Below are positions 15,685-27,200 of a stretch of DNA of 64,000 nucleotides, piece after piece (position 1 is the stretch's first letter; every line of letters begins with the position of its first letter). The DNA is taken from assembly GCA_016209685.1 (NCBI GenBank), contig JACQVQ010000008.1, positions 255,778 to 319,777 of the forward strand. The letters run 5' to 3'. The notes below the pieces were generated by a model that saw only the letters and a program-made list of their open reading frames with translations, searched no databases and was not told the origin of the DNA. The translations under genes were made by a program, and so were the position numbers. The stretch comes from Planctomycetota bacterium (lineage in GTDB: Bacteria; Planctomycetota; Brocadiia; Brocadiales; Bathyanammoxibiaceae).

Positions 15685-16887
15685 ATGGCAAAGGAAGTAT
15701 TTAAGAGAACGAAGCCCCACGTAAACGTTGGAACTATTGGACACATAGACCACGGCAAAACTACCTTGACCTCCGTGATAACTCACATCCTTGCAAAGGC
15801 AGGGCTGGCCAAGGAGAGGCCCTTTGATACTATAGACAATGCCCCGGAGGAGAAGGAAAGGGGTATCACCATTGCCATCTCTCACGTAGAGTATGAGACG
15901 GAAAAGAGGCACTATGCGCACGTGGACTGCCCCGGCCATGCAGACTACATAAAGAATATGATTACCGGAGCGGCCCAGATGGACGGGGCGATACTAGTAG
16001 TCAGCGCCCCAGATGGGCCTATGCCCCAGACCAGGGAGCATATCCTCCTGGCCCGTCAGGTAGGGGTACCTGCCATAGTGGTATTTATGAACAAGCTAGA
16101 TGCCTTAGAGGATAAGGAACTCCAGGATTTGGTGGAGATGGAAGTCAGGGAACTATTAAAGAAGTACAAATTCCCGGGGGACGATATCCCAGTGATTAGG
16201 GGCTCGGCCTTGAATGCCAGGGATTGCGGTTGTGCCAAGAGGGAGTGCCCAAAGTGCGGGTCAATATGGCAGTTAATGGACGCCGTGGACAGCTATATTC
16301 CCGCCCCTAAGAGGGAGATAGAAAAGCCCTTCCTTATGTCTATAGAAGACGTCTTCAGTATAAAGGGTAGGGGCACCGTGGGTACCGGAAGGGTGGAAAG
16401 GGGCAGGGTAAAGGTTGGAGAAGAGATAGACATAGTGGGCCTCAGCCTGGAGATAAAGAAAACGGTGGTGACCGGGGTGGAGATGTTTAATAAGACCCTG
16501 GATGAAGGTCAGGCTGGGGACAATTTGGGTATACTCCTCCGAGGGATAGAGAAAGAACAACTTGAGAGGGGACACGTACTTGCGGCTCCAGGAAGCATCC
16601 CCCCTCATACGGATTTTGAGGCTGAGGTGTACATCCTGACCAAAGAAGAGGGAGGCAGGCACACCCCCTTCTTCAAGGGCTACAGGCCCCAGTTTTACTT
16701 CAGGACTACGGACGTTACCGGGGTAGCAAACCTACCTCAGGGGACGGACATGGTCATGCCTGGTGACAACGTAAAGCTCTCCATAGAACTTATTACCCCG
16801 ATAGCCATGGAAGAGAACCTCAGGTTCGCTATCCGAGAGGGTGGTCATACCGTAGGGGCTGGGGTAGTTACCAAGATACTTAAGTAA
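15685..16887 (+). CDS. tuf: Elongation factor Tu
   Basis: GTPase delivering aminoacyl-tRNA to the ribosome. 400 aa with GHIDHGKTT (19-27), DCPGHADY (81-88) and NKLD (136-139), then domains II and III complete to the [10 protein letters not shown] end. Good ribosome-binding site AAGGAGAAGGTG ahead of the ATG. Domain I carries a cysteine cluster [11 protein letters not shown] (C181, C183, C188, C191) between RGSALNA and [10 protein letters not shown], where E. coli has an unrelated segment. This looks like a small zinc-binding loop, as I recall in several non-proteobacterial lineages. The stop overlaps the rpmG start (TAATG). Confidence 0.97.
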   Translation: MAKEVFKRTKPHVNVGTIGHIDHGKTTLTSVITHILAKAGLAKERPFDTIDNAPEEKERGITIAISHVEYETEKRHYAHVDCPGHADYIKNMITGAAQMDGAILVVSAPDGPMPQTREHILLARQVGVPAIVVFMNKLDALEDKELQDLVEMEVRELLKKYKFPGDDIPVIRGSALNARDCGCAKRECPKCGSIWQLMDAVDSYIPAPKREIEKPFLMSIEDVFSIKGRGTVGTGRVERGRVKVGEEIDIVGLSLEIKKTVVTGVEMFNKTLDEGQAGDNLGILLRGIEKEQLERGHVLAAPGSIPPHTDFEAEVYILTKEEGGRHTPFFKGYRPQFYFRTTDVTGVANLPQGTDMVMPGDNVKLSIELITPIAMEENLRFAIREGGHTVGAGVVTKILK

Positions 16888-17039
16888 TGGTACGGGAAGC
16901 CATAACCCTAGTCTGTTCCGAGTGTTCCAATAGGAACTACCGGAGTACCCGGAAGGCCAGGGCTACGGAGAAGTTAGCGCTTAAGAAGTATTGTCGCTGT
17001 TGTAGAAAACATACGGTGCATAAGGAACACAAAAAATAG
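16887..17039 (+). CDS. rpmG: 50S ribosomal protein L33 (bL33)
   Basis: Missing from the ORF track because of its size. 50 aa starting [20 protein letters not shown] and ending HTVHKEHKK. Two CxxC pairs (CSEC and CRCC) make this the zinc-binding form of L33, bound at the ribosomal E site. It begins on the last base of tuf (TAATG overlap) and is followed by tRNA-Trp, the common tuf-rpmG-trnW-secE arrangement. Confidence 0.95.
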   Translation: MVREAITLVCSECSNRNYRSTRKARATEKLALKKYCRCCRKHTVHKEHKK

Positions 17040-17046
17040 GGGAATT

Positions 17047-17122
17047 AGGTCCGTAGCTCTAATGGTAGAGCACCGGACTCCAAATCCGGGTGTTGGGGGT
17101 TCGAGTCCCTCCGGACCTGCCA
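17047..17122 (+). tRNA. tRNA-Trp (anticodon CCA)
   Basis: Acceptor AGGTCCG/CGGACCT, anticodon loop CTCCAAA (CCA), T-arm GGGGGTTCGAGTCCCTC, discriminator G and encoded CCA. It lies between rpmG and secE in the usual position. Confidence 0.95.
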
Positions 17123-17139
17123 TTAACATCGGGCCGGGA

Positions 17140-17598
17140 ATGGCTCTAGAGATATATAAAAAAAACCAAGGGGTTCATGCAAGGGTTTTTATAGGAGCGG
17201 GTCTGGGGCTCCTGACCCTGATGGCTGCCCATGCCATATACGGGAGCTTCATAGAGTCCCCGGAGGTGTATGCGGGCGCCAGAGTACCACTGGTAGAGAT
17301 GCCACTCACCTGGGGTCTTGTCAGTGCCGTTGTATTTTTTGTCATCAGTACGGTTATTATTGGGGCACTGACTACGGGCCTTGAGACAGGCCTCGGGACG
17401 CTGGATAGCAATAGTAAAAAGGTGGTGGAGTTCCTAATAGATACACAGGGAGAACTCCAGAAGGTCTCCTGGCCTACTAGAGAGGAACTTACAGGCTCCA
17501 CGGTGGTGGTGATATTCTCAGTAATCGTATTAGGTGTTTACATCTTTGGGGTAGATTGGGTAATAACAAGGGTCATAAGATGGATAGGCTTTCTATGA
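17140..17598 (+). CDS. secE: Preprotein translocase subunit SecE
   Basis: Essential SecYEG subunit. 152 aa from the ATG at 17140; the ORF-track start at 17062 is inside tRNA-Trp and is rejected. Two extra N-terminal membrane segments (about 17-38 and 58-80) precede the conserved core FLIDTQGELQKVSWPTREEL and the last membrane helix, so this is a three-helix SecE as in E. coli. Followed by nusG after a 143-base gap. Confidence 0.92.
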   Translation: MALEIYKKNQGVHARVFIGAGLGLLTLMAAHAIYGSFIESPEVYAGARVPLVEMPLTWGLVSAVVFFVISTVIIGALTTGLETGLGTLDSNSKKVVEFLIDTQGELQKVSWPTREELTGSTVVVIFSVIVLGVYIFGVDWVITRVIRWIGFL

Positions 17599-17741
17599 AG
17601 GTATCCTGCCTTGGGCAGGGCAGGTTAGCATCTAAGAGGAATACCCCAAATCTCATAGTAATATTCCTCCAGTCTAGCCTCTAGGTATCTATCGGCAAGA
17701 AAGTTATCTCACTAATCCACATTAAACGTGCTTGTAATCGT

Positions 17742-18290
17742 ATGAAGAAGTGGTTTGTACTGAGGGTACAGAGTAACAAAGAAGATAAGGTAAGAAAGGC
17801 CCTGGAGGAGTGCATAAAAGCCCGGGGTCTGGAAAACAAGGTCTCCAAGGTCTTGGTGCCTACAGAAAGGGTTTCTGAGATTAAAGGTGGTAAAAAGAGG
17901 ATTAGCGAAAGGAAGGTCTTCCCCGGTTATATTATGGCAGAAGTAGAGGTGGACGAGCAGGGAAATATGCCTTCCGATGTATGGTTCCTCATAAGAGAAA
18001 CCCCAGGGTCGGGGGACTTTCTGGGAGGAGAACGCACTAAGCCAGTACCCATGGCCACTTATGAGGTAGAAAAGATGCTGTCGGAGGTGGAAAAGGGAGA
18101 GGAGAGACCCAAGGCTAAGATACATTTCAAGGAAGGAGAAAGGGTCAGGGTCAAGGAAGGCCCCTTTGAGAACTTTGAAGGCATAGTGGAAGAGATTATG
18201 GAGGGGACGGGAAGGGTGAGGATAATTATCACCATCTTTGGAAGGGCAACCCCAGTGGAACTAGAATACTGGCAAGTAGAGACGGTATAA
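17742..18290 (+). CDS. nusG: Transcription antitermination factor NusG
   Basis: Binds RNA polymerase and links it to Rho or the ribosome. 182 aa: NGN domain (KKWFVLRVQSNKEDKVRKAL, VFPGYIMAEVEV) and a C-terminal KOW domain (FKEGERVRVKEGPFENFEG). Normal length. The 143-base gap from secE is AT-rich with no convincing promoter. The stop abuts the rplK start. Confidence 0.95.
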   Translation: MKKWFVLRVQSNKEDKVRKALEECIKARGLENKVSKVLVPTERVSEIKGGKKRISERKVFPGYIMAEVEVDEQGNMPSDVWFLIRETPGSGDFLGGERTKPVPMATYEVEKMLSEVEKGEERPKAKIHFKEGERVRVKEGPFENFEGIVEEIMEGTGRVRIIITIFGRATPVELEYWQVETV

Positions 18291-18719
18291 ATGGCAAAGA
18301 AGGAAGTAATAGCGAAGGTAAAGCTCCAGATACCAGCAGGTCAGGCCACACCAGCCCCTCCTGTGGGGCCAGCCCTGGGCCAGCATGGGGTAAACATTGG
18401 GCTCTTCGTCTCTAAATTTAACGAGAAGACCAAAAGTAGTCCTGGGATTATAACCCCAGTGGAACTGACTATTTATAAAGACAAGACCTTTGATTTCATC
18501 CTGAAGTCCCCCCCGGCCTCCGTGCTACTGAAACAGGCGTCAGGCATAGCCAAGGGTTCAGGGGTACCCAACAAGGAGAAGGTGGGCCAGGTCACAAAAC
18601 AGCAGGTCTTAGATATAGCCAAGGCCAAGCTCTTAGACCTTAACACCAAAGACCTCCAGGAGGCGGCGAAGATGGTGGAAGGGACGGCAAGGAGTATGGG
18701 CCTAACGGTAGGAGATTAG
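18291..18719 (+). CDS. rplK: 50S ribosomal protein L11
   Basis: Forms the GTPase-associated centre with 23S helices 43/44 and the stalk. 142 aa, full length, with the proline-rich loop ATPAPPVGPALGQHGVNI and the RNA-binding C-terminal domain ending in the GTARSMGL block. It starts directly at the nusG stop. Confidence 0.97.
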   Translation: MAKKEVIAKVKLQIPAGQATPAPPVGPALGQHGVNIGLFVSKFNEKTKSSPGIITPVELTIYKDKTFDFILKSPPASVLLKQASGIAKGSGVPNKEKVGQVTKQQVLDIAKAKLLDLNTKDLQEAAKMVEGTARSMGLTVGD

Positions 18720-18722
18720 CCA

Positions 18723-19403
18723 GTGGTTGCACGGAGCAAGAGATACACTGAGAGCAAGAAGCGGTTTGACGGCAATAAGGAGTATTCCATAAAAGAGGCC
18801 GTGGATATCCTGAAGGGTTTCCCATCGGCGAAATTTGATCAGAGCGTGGAACTCTCCTTTAAGTTGGGGATAGACCCAAAACGTTCGGACCAGATGTTGA
18901 GAGACGCATTCTCGTTGCCCAAAGGGGTAGGCAAGTCTAGGAGGGTAGTAGTCTTTACCACAGGGGAACGGGCGGAAAAGGCCCTTAAGGCCGGCGCCGA
19001 AGAGGCGGGCTCTGATGAGCTTATAAAGAAGGTAGAAGGGGGCTGGATGGATTTTGACGTGGCCATAGCCACCCCCGACATGATGCGCCAGATTGGAAAA
19101 CTGGGGAGGGTCCTGGGGCCACAAGGAAAGATGCCCTCTCCTAAATCCGGGACGGTTACAGAAGACGTGGAAAAGGCCGTAGGGGAGTTTAAGGCAGGGA
19201 AGATTGAATACAGGAGCGATGCAGGAGGAAACGTACATGCACTGGTAGGAAGACTCTCCTTCTCTGCGGAAGACCTGCAAGAAAATATACATGCCTTTGT
19301 ATCCCACATCGTGGCCTCCAGACCCCCTTCAGCCAAGGGGACCTTCATAGAGAAGATATGTCTTTCTGCTACGATGAGTCCTGGCATAAAACTAACTATC
19401 TAA
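18723..19403 (+). CDS. rplA: 50S ribosomal protein L1
   Basis: L1-stalk protein and, in many bacteria, translational repressor of its own operon. 226 aa, GTG start three bases after rplK. Contains FDQSVELSFKLGIDPKRSDQ and the signature GPQGKMPSPKSGTVT. Normal length. Confidence 0.96.
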   Translation: MVARSKRYTESKKRFDGNKEYSIKEAVDILKGFPSAKFDQSVELSFKLGIDPKRSDQMLRDAFSLPKGVGKSRRVVVFTTGERAEKALKAGAEEAGSDELIKKVEGGWMDFDVAIATPDMMRQIGKLGRVLGPQGKMPSPKSGTVTEDVEKAVGEFKAGKIEYRSDAGGNVHALVGRLSFSAEDLQENIHAFVSHIVASRPPSAKGTFIEKICLSATMSPGIKLTI

Positions 19404-19408
19404 AAACC

Positions 19409-19954
19409 ATGGTCAGCATAATAAATAAGGCGATAGTAAAAGAACTGGCCCAGCGGTACCAGCATACCAGAAACTGTATGGTGGTAGGCTATCAAGGCCT
19501 GAAGTCCCTGGAGGCTAACGAGCTAAGGAAAGACCTCTACACGAAGAAGATACACCTGGAGGTAGTAAAAGACTCCCTGGCCTCTCTGGCCTTTAAGGAA
19601 ATAGGCCTGGAAGGGATAGGGAGGCTACTGGAAGGGCCTTCTGCCCTGGTAATTGGGCCAATGGACTCAGCGGTACTGGCCAAGACCGTAGTAGAATGGT
19701 CAAAGAAGGTGCCTGCCCTGAAGATAAGGGGAGGGATGGTAGAGGGCAAGGTAATATCAAGCCCGGAGGTGGAAGTACTCTCCAGGCTGCCAACTAAACC
19801 CGTCCTTCACGCCCAGTTTGTCACACTCCTGCAGGCCCCCTTGAGTAGATTGGCTGCGGTACTGAGCGCCCCTCTCCACAAGCTGCGGGGCGACTTGGAG
19901 GCCCTTAAGGACAAGAGAGAAAAAGAAGGTACTAGTGCCGCCCCAGCTGGCTAA
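19409..19954 (+). CDS. rplJ: 50S ribosomal protein L10
   Basis: Base of the L7/L12 stalk. 181 aa from the ATG at 19409 (MVSIINKAIVKELAQRY), five bases after rplA. The ORF-track start at 19358 lies inside rplA. Conserved RKDLYTKKIHLEVVKDSLA region and GPSALVIG. The C-terminal helix that anchors L12 dimers is present. Confidence 0.93.
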   Translation: MVSIINKAIVKELAQRYQHTRNCMVVGYQGLKSLEANELRKDLYTKKIHLEVVKDSLASLAFKEIGLEGIGRLLEGPSALVIGPMDSAVLAKTVVEWSKKVPALKIRGGMVEGKVISSPEVEVLSRLPTKPVLHAQFVTLLQAPLSRLAAVLSAPLHKLRGDLEALKDKREKEGTSAAPAG

Positions 19955-20027
19955 ATTAGATGAAAAGCTGGGACGACATTAGATAGAAAGAGTAGAAACG
20001 ATACTAAGCAATACTGGAGGATAAAAG

Positions 20028-20435
20028 ATGACTACTGAGACAGCAAAGGCAGCCCCCTCGGAAAAAATAAACCAGGTACTGGACCTGGTAGGCGGGTTGA
20101 CCTTACTAGAGACCTCACAATTGGTGAAGGCCTTTGAGGAACGTTTTGGTGTGACTGCCATGGCGGCAGCCCCAGTAGCTGTAGCCGCTGCGGGGGCACC
20201 AGTAGCCGCCCCAGTCGAGGAGAAGACCACCTTTGACGTCATCCTCAAATCCGCAGGGGCCAACAAGATTCAGGTTATTAAGGTGGTAAGGGTCCACACT
20301 ACCCTTGGCCTCAAAGAGGCAAAGGAATTGGTAGATTCTGCACCTAAGCCCCTGAAGGAAGGCGTTAGCAAGGAAGACGCCGCCAAAATCAAGAAAGAAC
20401 TGGAAGAGGCCGGGGCCACAGTGGAGGTCAAGTAG
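20028..20435 (+). CDS. rplL: 50S ribosomal protein L7/L12
   Basis: Stalk protein that recruits translational GTPases. 135 aa: N-terminal dimerisation helices, Ala/Pro hinge ([20 protein letters not shown]) and C-terminal domain with the factor-binding helix [23 protein letters not shown] preceded by GGAGG. Followed by a 111-base gap with a hairpin before rpoB. Confidence 0.97.
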   Translation: MTTETAKAAPSEKINQVLDLVGGLTLLETSQLVKAFEERFGVTAMAAAPVAVAAAGAPVAAPVEEKTTFDVILKSAGANKIQVIKVVRVHTTLGLKEAKELVDSAPKPLKEGVSKEDAAKIKKELEEAGATVEVK

Positions 20436-20450
20436 AGACAAGGCCGTTTA

Positions 20451-20490
20451 GCCTCGTAATGGCAGGGCCTGTTCTGCCATATTTTGAGGC
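20451..20490 (+). promoter_or_regulatory. Hairpin in the rplL-rpoB gap
   Basis: GCCTC (20451-20455) and GAGGC (20486-20490) enclose ATGGCAG (20459-20465) / CTGCCAT (20474-20480). No T-run follows. It sits where E. coli has an attenuator and RNase III site; a role in uncoupling rplL and rpoB levels is inference. Confidence 0.5.
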
Positions 20491-20546
20491 CGCAGCCGAG
20501 GTCAGTAGGGACGGAGTATTCAGGACTAAGTAAGTAAGGAAGCAAA

Positions 20547-23500
20547 ATGGACATAAGAGATTACAGTAAAGTCGCTGAAGTCCTTGAGGTGCCCAACCTC
20601 ACCCAGATACAGACAGGGGCCTACAGGAACTTCCTCCAGGCAGACGTCCCTGCTTCAAGGCGAGGGGACAAGGGGTTAGAGGCCATTCTGAGGGAGATAT
20701 TCCCCATAAAGAGTTACGATGAAAAACTCGTACTGGAGTACGTAAAGTACGAGCTGGGGAAGGCCAGGTACACCGCAGAGGAGTGCAAGCAGTTGCGGCT
20801 CACCTATGGGAGACCCTTGCGACTCCGCCTGAGGCTTACTAATACAGAGAAGCAAGAGAGTGTAGAGGAGGACGCCTACATAGGAGAGATGCCGGTAATG
20901 GTGGGCGGGGGGGAGTTCATCATCAATGGCAAGGAGAGGGTTGTAGTCATCCAGCTCCACCGCTCCCCAGGTGTAGACTTCCTTGAAGAGGTGGCCGCCG
21001 AGAAGAGGCTCCACTCCTGCAGGATAATCCCGGAGAGGGGCAGTTGGGTAGAGATAGAGGTGAGTAAGAAGGATACGCTCCATATCCGCATAGACCAGAG
21101 CGGGCGTTTCCCTGCCACCTGTTTCCTGAGGGCCATGACGGAGGAGTTCTCCAGGGACGAAGATATACTGCGACTCTTTTATGAAACAGAGGTAGTTAAA
21201 TTAACTTCCCCCTCCAAACTGAAAGGGAGCTACTCTGCCCAGACGGTCTTTGACCCCAAGACTGGGGAGGTCGTCCTTAAGGCAGATGCCCTTATCACGG
21301 ACGAAATAATAGATACGCTTGCCAAGCTGGACTTAAAAGAGTTAGAGGTCGTAAAGAAAGTAGATGACCCAATAATCTTGAACTCCCTGGAGGAGGACAA
21401 GGCAAAGAGCCACGAAGAGGCCCTCAGGAAGCTTTATGCCCGCTTCCGTCCAGGTAACCCTCCGCAGCTAGACAAGGCCAAACAACTCTTCTACGAGAAA
21501 TTTTTTGACCCCAACAGGTATAAACTGGGGTCGGTAGGCAGGTTCCGCCTGAACAGAAAACTCTCCCAGGAGGTCTCAGATTCAGAGATGACCCTCCAGA
21601 AGGAGGATATAGTAAACTCCATCAAGTATCTAATAAAACTGAGGAGGGGGGAGGGGGTCGTAGATGACATAGACCACCTGGGGAACAGGAGGTTGAGGTG
21701 TATAGATGAATTGGTGGGGGAGGAACTCCGCAGGGGTTTCTTGAAGCTCCGCAGGACGGTGCAGGAGAGGATGAGCGGGAAGGAAGCTGAACAGCTCACC
21801 CCCAGGGCACTTATCAACAGTAAGACCATTATGTCCACCATAGACTACTTCTTCAGCAGGGGGGAACTCTCTCAGGTGCTTGACCAGACCAACCCCCTGG
21901 CCCAGCTTACCCACGAGAGGCGCCTCAGCGCCCTGGGCCCCGGAGGGCTTAACCGCAAGAGGGCAGGGTTTGAGGTAAGAGACGTACACGTCTCCCACTA
22001 CGGGAGGATATGTCCCATTGAGACACCAGAAGGTACTAACATCGGACTCATCGCCTCCTTAAGCATCTTTACCACCGTGGACGAATATGGGTTCCTGATC
22101 ACCCCCTATCAGAAGGTAAAAGGTGGGAAGCCCACCGGGGAGATACAGAATCTGAGGGCCGACGAGGAGGAAGACAAGATATTGGCCCCCGCAGATGCAT
22201 TGGCCGGCCAGGACGGTCAGGGAAAGGGATTACCTGAAAAGGTACTGGCCAGATACAACGGAGATTTCCAGGTGACTGGCCCCAAAGAGGTGAGTTTTGT
22301 AGACGTCTCCCCCAGACAGCTCGTAGGGGTCTCAGCCAGCCTTATCCCATTCCTGGAGCACAGCGACGCTAACCGTGCACTCATGGGCTCTAACATGCAG
22401 CGTCAGGCGGTACCTCTACTTAAGACGGAACCACCCATAGTCTCCACCGGGATGGAGAAAGTGGTAGCCAAGAACTCCAGCATGACCTTGAAGGCCGAGA
22501 ATTCCGGCACGGTTACTAAGGTCACGGGTGATACCGTTGTTATAGACGATAGAGACGTCTACTCCCTGAGAAAATTTGTGGGGCTCAATGAGCGCACCTG
22601 CCTTAACCAGAGACCCATAGTCTCAGAGGGCCAGAAGGTAAAGAAGGGAGACATCCTTGCCGATGGGGCTGCCACCTGCAACGGGGAACTCAGCCTGGGC
22701 AGGAACGTCCTTGTCGCCTTCCTGGCCTGGGATGGCTACAATTTTGAGGACGCCATCGTGGTGAGCGAGAGACTCCTCAAGGACGATTATTTCTCTTCCA
22801 TCCACATAGAGGAATTTGAGGTAGAGGTCAGAGAGACCAAACTGGGGAAAGAGGAGTTTACCAGGGACATACCCAACGTGTCGGAAAGGGTATTGAAGAA
22901 CCTGGACGAGCACGGCATAGTCCTGGAAGGCACGAAGGTCAAACCAGGGGAGGTATTGGTGGGAAAGATTGCCCCTAAGAGCCGTAGTGAACTATCTCCA
23001 GAGGAAAAGCTCCTCTACGCCATCTTTGGGCGGGCAGGAGAAGACGTCAGGAATGAATCCTTTGAGGTGCCTTCTGGGGCAGAAGGGATTGTAATGGGTA
23101 CCCAGAGGTTCTCACGCAAGGCCTATCTCCCCGAAGAAGAAAGACAGCGCATAAATCAAGAAATAAACAGGCTGGAGAACCATTATGGTAGAGAAATAGC
23201 CGGTGAGTTTACGGCCATGCTCCACGCCCTGCATAAAGAGATACACGAGCCCCTGGTGGATAGCCAGACCCGCGAAGAGTTCAAAATCAAGGCAGGAATG
23301 ACGTCCAAACAGGTGCTAGAGATTGAGGAGACCTTCAACGTAGAAAATATCGTATTCAGCACCAACAAGAAGAGGGAGCAGGCAATAGCCCTTTGCCAGC
23401 CTTTCCTCCAGAGGATAGAGACCCTTGAGGACGAGAGGAACAGAAAGACAAACCAGCTCAAGAGGGGCGACGAACTCCCAAGCGGTGTCCTGGAGGTAGC

Positions 23501-24224
23501 TAAGGTCTCCCTTACCACCAAGAGAAAGCTCTCCGTAGGGGATAAGATGGCAGGGAGGCATGGTAATAAAGGGGTAATTGCCAAGATACTTCCAGAGGAA
23601 GACATGCCCTTCCTGGAAGACGGCACCCCCGTGGACGTCTTGCTTAATCCGTTAGGGGTACCTTCCAGGATGAACGTCGGACAAATCCTGGAGACCCACC
23701 TGGGTTGGGCGGCCAGGAAGCTGGGATTCCGCGCCATCACCCCTGTCTTTGTGGGGGCCACAGAAGAAGAGATAAAGGACACCCTTAATGAGGCGGGGCT
23801 TCCAGAAGATGGAAAGGTAACCCTCTACGACGGGCGTACTGGAGAGCCGTTTGAACAGAAGGTCACCGTGGGCTACATGTATGTGATGAAACTGCACCAC
23901 CTTGTAGACGACAAGGTACATGCCAGGGCCACCGGTCCCTACTCCCTCATCACCCAGCAGCCCCTGGGTGGAAAGGCCCGTTTTGGTGGGCAGAGGTTTG
24001 GAGAGATGGAGGTATGGGCCCTGGAGGCCTATGGGGCCGCCTACAACCTCCAGGAACTACTTACGGTCAAGAGTGATGACGTGGAGGGCAGGACGAAGAT
24101 TTACGAGGCCATGGTCAAAGGAGAGAATTGCCTGGAGGCCGGGACCCCCGCCTCCTTTGAGGTGTTATCCAGAGAGGTACAAGGCCTCTGCCTTAATCTG
24201 GAGTTAGAGAAGAAGAAGTTTTAG
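20547..24224 (+). CDS. rpoB: RNA polymerase subunit beta
   Basis: 1225 aa, within the usual range. Conserved: GxFIINGxERV ([13 protein letters not shown]), the rifampicin region with [33 protein letters not shown], the invariant [23 protein letters not shown], and the C-terminal [25 protein letters not shown]. The Rif-pocket residues look wild type except that the early stretch reads FFSRGELSQ where E. coli has FFGSSQLSQ. It forms an operon with rpoC 13 bases on. Confidence 0.97.
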   Translation: MDIRDYSKVAEVLEVPNLTQIQTGAYRNFLQADVPASRRGDKGLEAILREIFPIKSYDEKLVLEYVKYELGKARYTAEECKQLRLTYGRPLRLRLRLTNTEKQESVEEDAYIGEMPVMVGGGEFIINGKERVVVIQLHRSPGVDFLEEVAAEKRLHSCRIIPERGSWVEIEVSKKDTLHIRIDQSGRFPATCFLRAMTEEFSRDEDILRLFYETEVVKLTSPSKLKGSYSAQTVFDPKTGEVVLKADALITDEIIDTLAKLDLKELEVVKKVDDPIILNSLEEDKAKSHEEALRKLYARFRPGNPPQLDKAKQLFYEKFFDPNRYKLGSVGRFRLNRKLSQEVSDSEMTLQKEDIVNSIKYLIKLRRGEGVVDDIDHLGNRRLRCIDELVGEELRRGFLKLRRTVQERMSGKEAEQLTPRALINSKTIMSTIDYFFSRGELSQVLDQTNPLAQLTHERRLSALGPGGLNRKRAGFEVRDVHVSHYGRICPIETPEGTNIGLIASLSIFTTVDEYGFLITPYQKVKGGKPTGEIQNLRADEEEDKILAPADALAGQDGQGKGLPEKVLARYNGDFQVTGPKEVSFVDVSPRQLVGVSASLIPFLEHSDANRALMGSNMQRQAVPLLKTEPPIVSTGMEKVVAKNSSMTLKAENSGTVTKVTGDTVVIDDRDVYSLRKFVGLNERTCLNQRPIVSEGQKVKKGDILADGAATCNGELSLGRNVLVAFLAWDGYNFEDAIVVSERLLKDDYFSSIHIEEFEVEVRETKLGKEEFTRDIPNVSERVLKNLDEHGIVLEGTKVKPGEVLVGKIAPKSRSELSPEEKLLYAIFGRAGEDVRNESFEVPSGAEGIVMGTQRFSRKAYLPEEERQRINQEINRLENHYGREIAGEFTAMLHALHKEIHEPLVDSQTREEFKIKAGMTSKQVLEIEETFNVENIVFSTNKKREQAIALCQPFLQRIETLEDERNRKTNQLKRGDELPSGVLEVAKVSLTTKRKLSVGDKMAGRHGNKGVIAKILPEEDMPFLEDGTPVDVLLNPLGVPSRMNVGQILETHLGWAARKLGFRAITPVFVGATEEEIKDTLNEAGLPEDGKVTLYDGRTGEPFEQKVTVGYMYVMKLHHLVDDKVHARATGPYSLITQQPLGGKARFGGQRFGEMEVWALEAYGAAYNLQELLTVKSDDVEGRTKIYEAMVKGENCLEAGTPASFEVLSREVQGLCLNLELEKKKF

Positions 24225-24237
24225 TGAGGTATAATTT

Positions 24238-27200
24238 GTGGAAAACCTATTAGAAAAGATAAACGAATATGACGCTGTAAAGATACGCCTGGCCTCCCAG
24301 GAGGACATACGTAGTTGGTCTTACGGAGAGGTGAAGAAGCCGGAGACCATCAACTACCGCACCTACAGGCCGGAGAAGGACGGTCTCTTCTGCGAGAAGA
24401 TTTTTGGGCCAGAAAGGAACTGGGAGTGCTTCTGCGGTAAGTATAAAGGGATAAAACATAAAGGGATAGTATGCGATAGATGCGGGGTAAAGATTACCCA
24501 TTCCAGGGTGAGAAGGAAACGAATGGGTCATATAAACCTGGCCGCCCCAGTGGTCCACATCTGGTTCTTTAAGGCCATGCCCTCCAGGTTGGGCATCCTA
24601 CTGGGGATAAAGACCAGCAGACTGGAAAGGGTCATTTACTTCCAGGACTATGTGGTCATAGACCCCGGCAACACGCCCCTTAAGGAATACCAGCTACTCA
24701 GTGAAGAAGAATACCGCGACTGCCAGGAGAAGTATGGGGAACACAGTTTCAAGGCCGGGATGGGGGCTGAGGCCCTTGAAGCCCTCTTAAAGAAATTGGA
24801 CCTGGTACAACTCTCTAAAGAACTGCGGGAGACGCTGGCCCAGACCTCTGCCCGCCAGCGCCAGAGGGAGATTATCCGTAGACTGGAGCTCGTAGAGGCA
24901 ATGAGGGACTCAGGGAATAAACCCGAGTGGTTGGTCCTCAAGGTAATACCGGTTATACCTCCGGACCTCAGGCCACTAGTCCTCCTTGAGAGTGGTAATT
25001 TTGCTACCAGTGACCTTAACGACCTCTACAGGAGGATTATAAACCGCAACAACCGACTGAAAAAACTTATTGAGCTAAACGCCCCGGAGGTCATCATACG
25101 GAACGAGAAGAGGATGCTCCAGCAGGCCGTAGACGCCCTCTTTGACAACGAGCGCTCCAAACGTCCGGTACTGGGCAGTAATAATAGGCCACTGAAGAGC
25201 CTCACGGACATGATCCAGGGTAAACAGGGGCGCTTCAGGGAGAACCTACTGGGTAAGAGGGTAGATTATTCTGCCCGTTCAGTGATAGTGGTAGGCCCTG
25301 AACTCAAACTCCACCAGGTAGGCATCCCCAAAAAGATAGCCCTGGAACTCTTCCAGCCCTTCGTCATCCGCAGACTCAGGGAACTGGGTCTGGCCGATGC
25401 AATAAAGAGCGCAAAACGCATACTCGCCAAGAAAGAAGAGGTGGTGTGGGACATCCTGGAAGAGGTGGTATGCCATCACCCCGTGCTACTTAACAGGGCC
25501 CCCACCCTGCACCGAATGGGCATCCAGGCCTTTGAGCCCGTCCTCGTAGAGGGTAATGCCATAAAGCTCCATCCCCTCGTCTGCAAAGGTTTTAATGCCG
25601 ACTTTGATGGTGACCAGATGGCCGTCCATCTGCCCCTCTCCTACGAGGCTCAAATAGAGGCCGTAACCCTCATGCTATCCACTAACAATATCTTTTCCCC
25701 TGCCTCAGGAGAACCTGTCATCACACCCTCCCAGGATATAGTGCTGGGTTGTGCATACCTCACCTTCTGGATGGAAGACGAGAGGTTTGAAAAACCCAGG
25801 AGGGTCTTTAGTTCCATAGAGGAGGTATTCCTGGCCCATGCCGAGAAGAAGGCAAAGGTGCACACCCATATAGAGGTCAGACTCCCCAAGGGAAAGACAG
25901 CCATGAGCAAAGAAGGGCCTCAGGGGACTACTAACGGGCTACTCAAGACTACTGTAGGGAGGGTCATATTCAACAGTATCCTTCCAGACGAACTGCCATT
26001 TTACAATTACAACTTGGACCAGAAGGGCCTGAACCGTATCATCCACGACTGCTACAGAAACCTGGGCAGGGAGGAGACCATTGAACTCCTGGACAGTATC
26101 AAGAACCTGGGTTTTAAGGAATGCACCAAGGCAGGTCTCTCCCTCAGTATAAGCGACCTCAAGATGCCCAGGAAGAAGCCCCAAATCATAGCCAAGGCGG
26201 AGGCAGAGGTGGATAGGATACAGAAGCACTACCGAAAGGCGGCTATCACTGAGGGGGAACGCTACAACCAAATCATAGATACCTGGACCGACGCCACCAA
26301 CGTCGTGGCTGAGGAAATGCTAAAAGAACTGGAGACGGACACAAAGGAGGGTAGACCACACCTTAATCCCGTCTACCTCATGATGAACTCTGGTGCCAGA
26401 GGGAGTGGCCAGCAGATGCGTCAGCTGGCAGGCATGAGGGGCCTCATGGCCAAACCTTCGGGACGCATCATTGAGACACCTATAAAGGCCAACTTCAGAG
26501 AGGGGCTAGGGGTGTTAGAATACTTCAGCTCCACCCACGGCGCGAGAAAAGGGTTGGCTGATACTGCCCTTAAGACGGCCGATAGCGGCTATCTCACCAG
26601 AAAGCTGGCAGATGTGGCACAGAACGTAGTAGTTACGGGAAGAGACTGTGGTACCCTTGGTGGTGTTACCAAGAGCACCGTCTATAGAGGGGACAAGGTG
26701 GAAGTACCGCTGAGTAAGGTTATCGCGGGAAGGGTTGCCAGGAATGCCATAGTGGACCTGGTAAAGGACGAGGTCATAGTTGAAGAGAACGAGCTAATAA
26801 CGGAGGACAAGGCCAAGAGGATAGAGGCCCTGGGCCTTGACAAGATAAAGGTCCGCTCCCCGCTAGCCTGCGAGATGCCCTTAGGGGTGTGCAGCATGTG
26901 TTACGGGATGGACCTCTCAAGGGGTGAGTCGGTAGAGGAAGGTACGGCTGTGGGTATTATAGCGGCACAGTCCATAGGAGAACCAGGTACTCAGCTCACC
27001 ATGAGGACGTTCCATATAGGAGGCACGGCCGCCCGTTCCGTTGAAGAGTCTGAACTCAGGTCAAAGAGGGCAGGGGTGGTAGAGTTTGCCTCTAATCTGA
27101 AGGTAGTGAAGAATCCCGAGGGCCAGATAGTCTCCCTGGTAGGCAATGGTGAGATTGACATCCTGGACGAGAAGGGGAGACTCATAGACAAATATATGGT

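Noticed and set aside
17599-17741. Riboswitch or separate promoter between secE and nusG
   Set aside because: No box resembling consensus promoters and no recognisable conserved RNA; only weak short inverted repeats.
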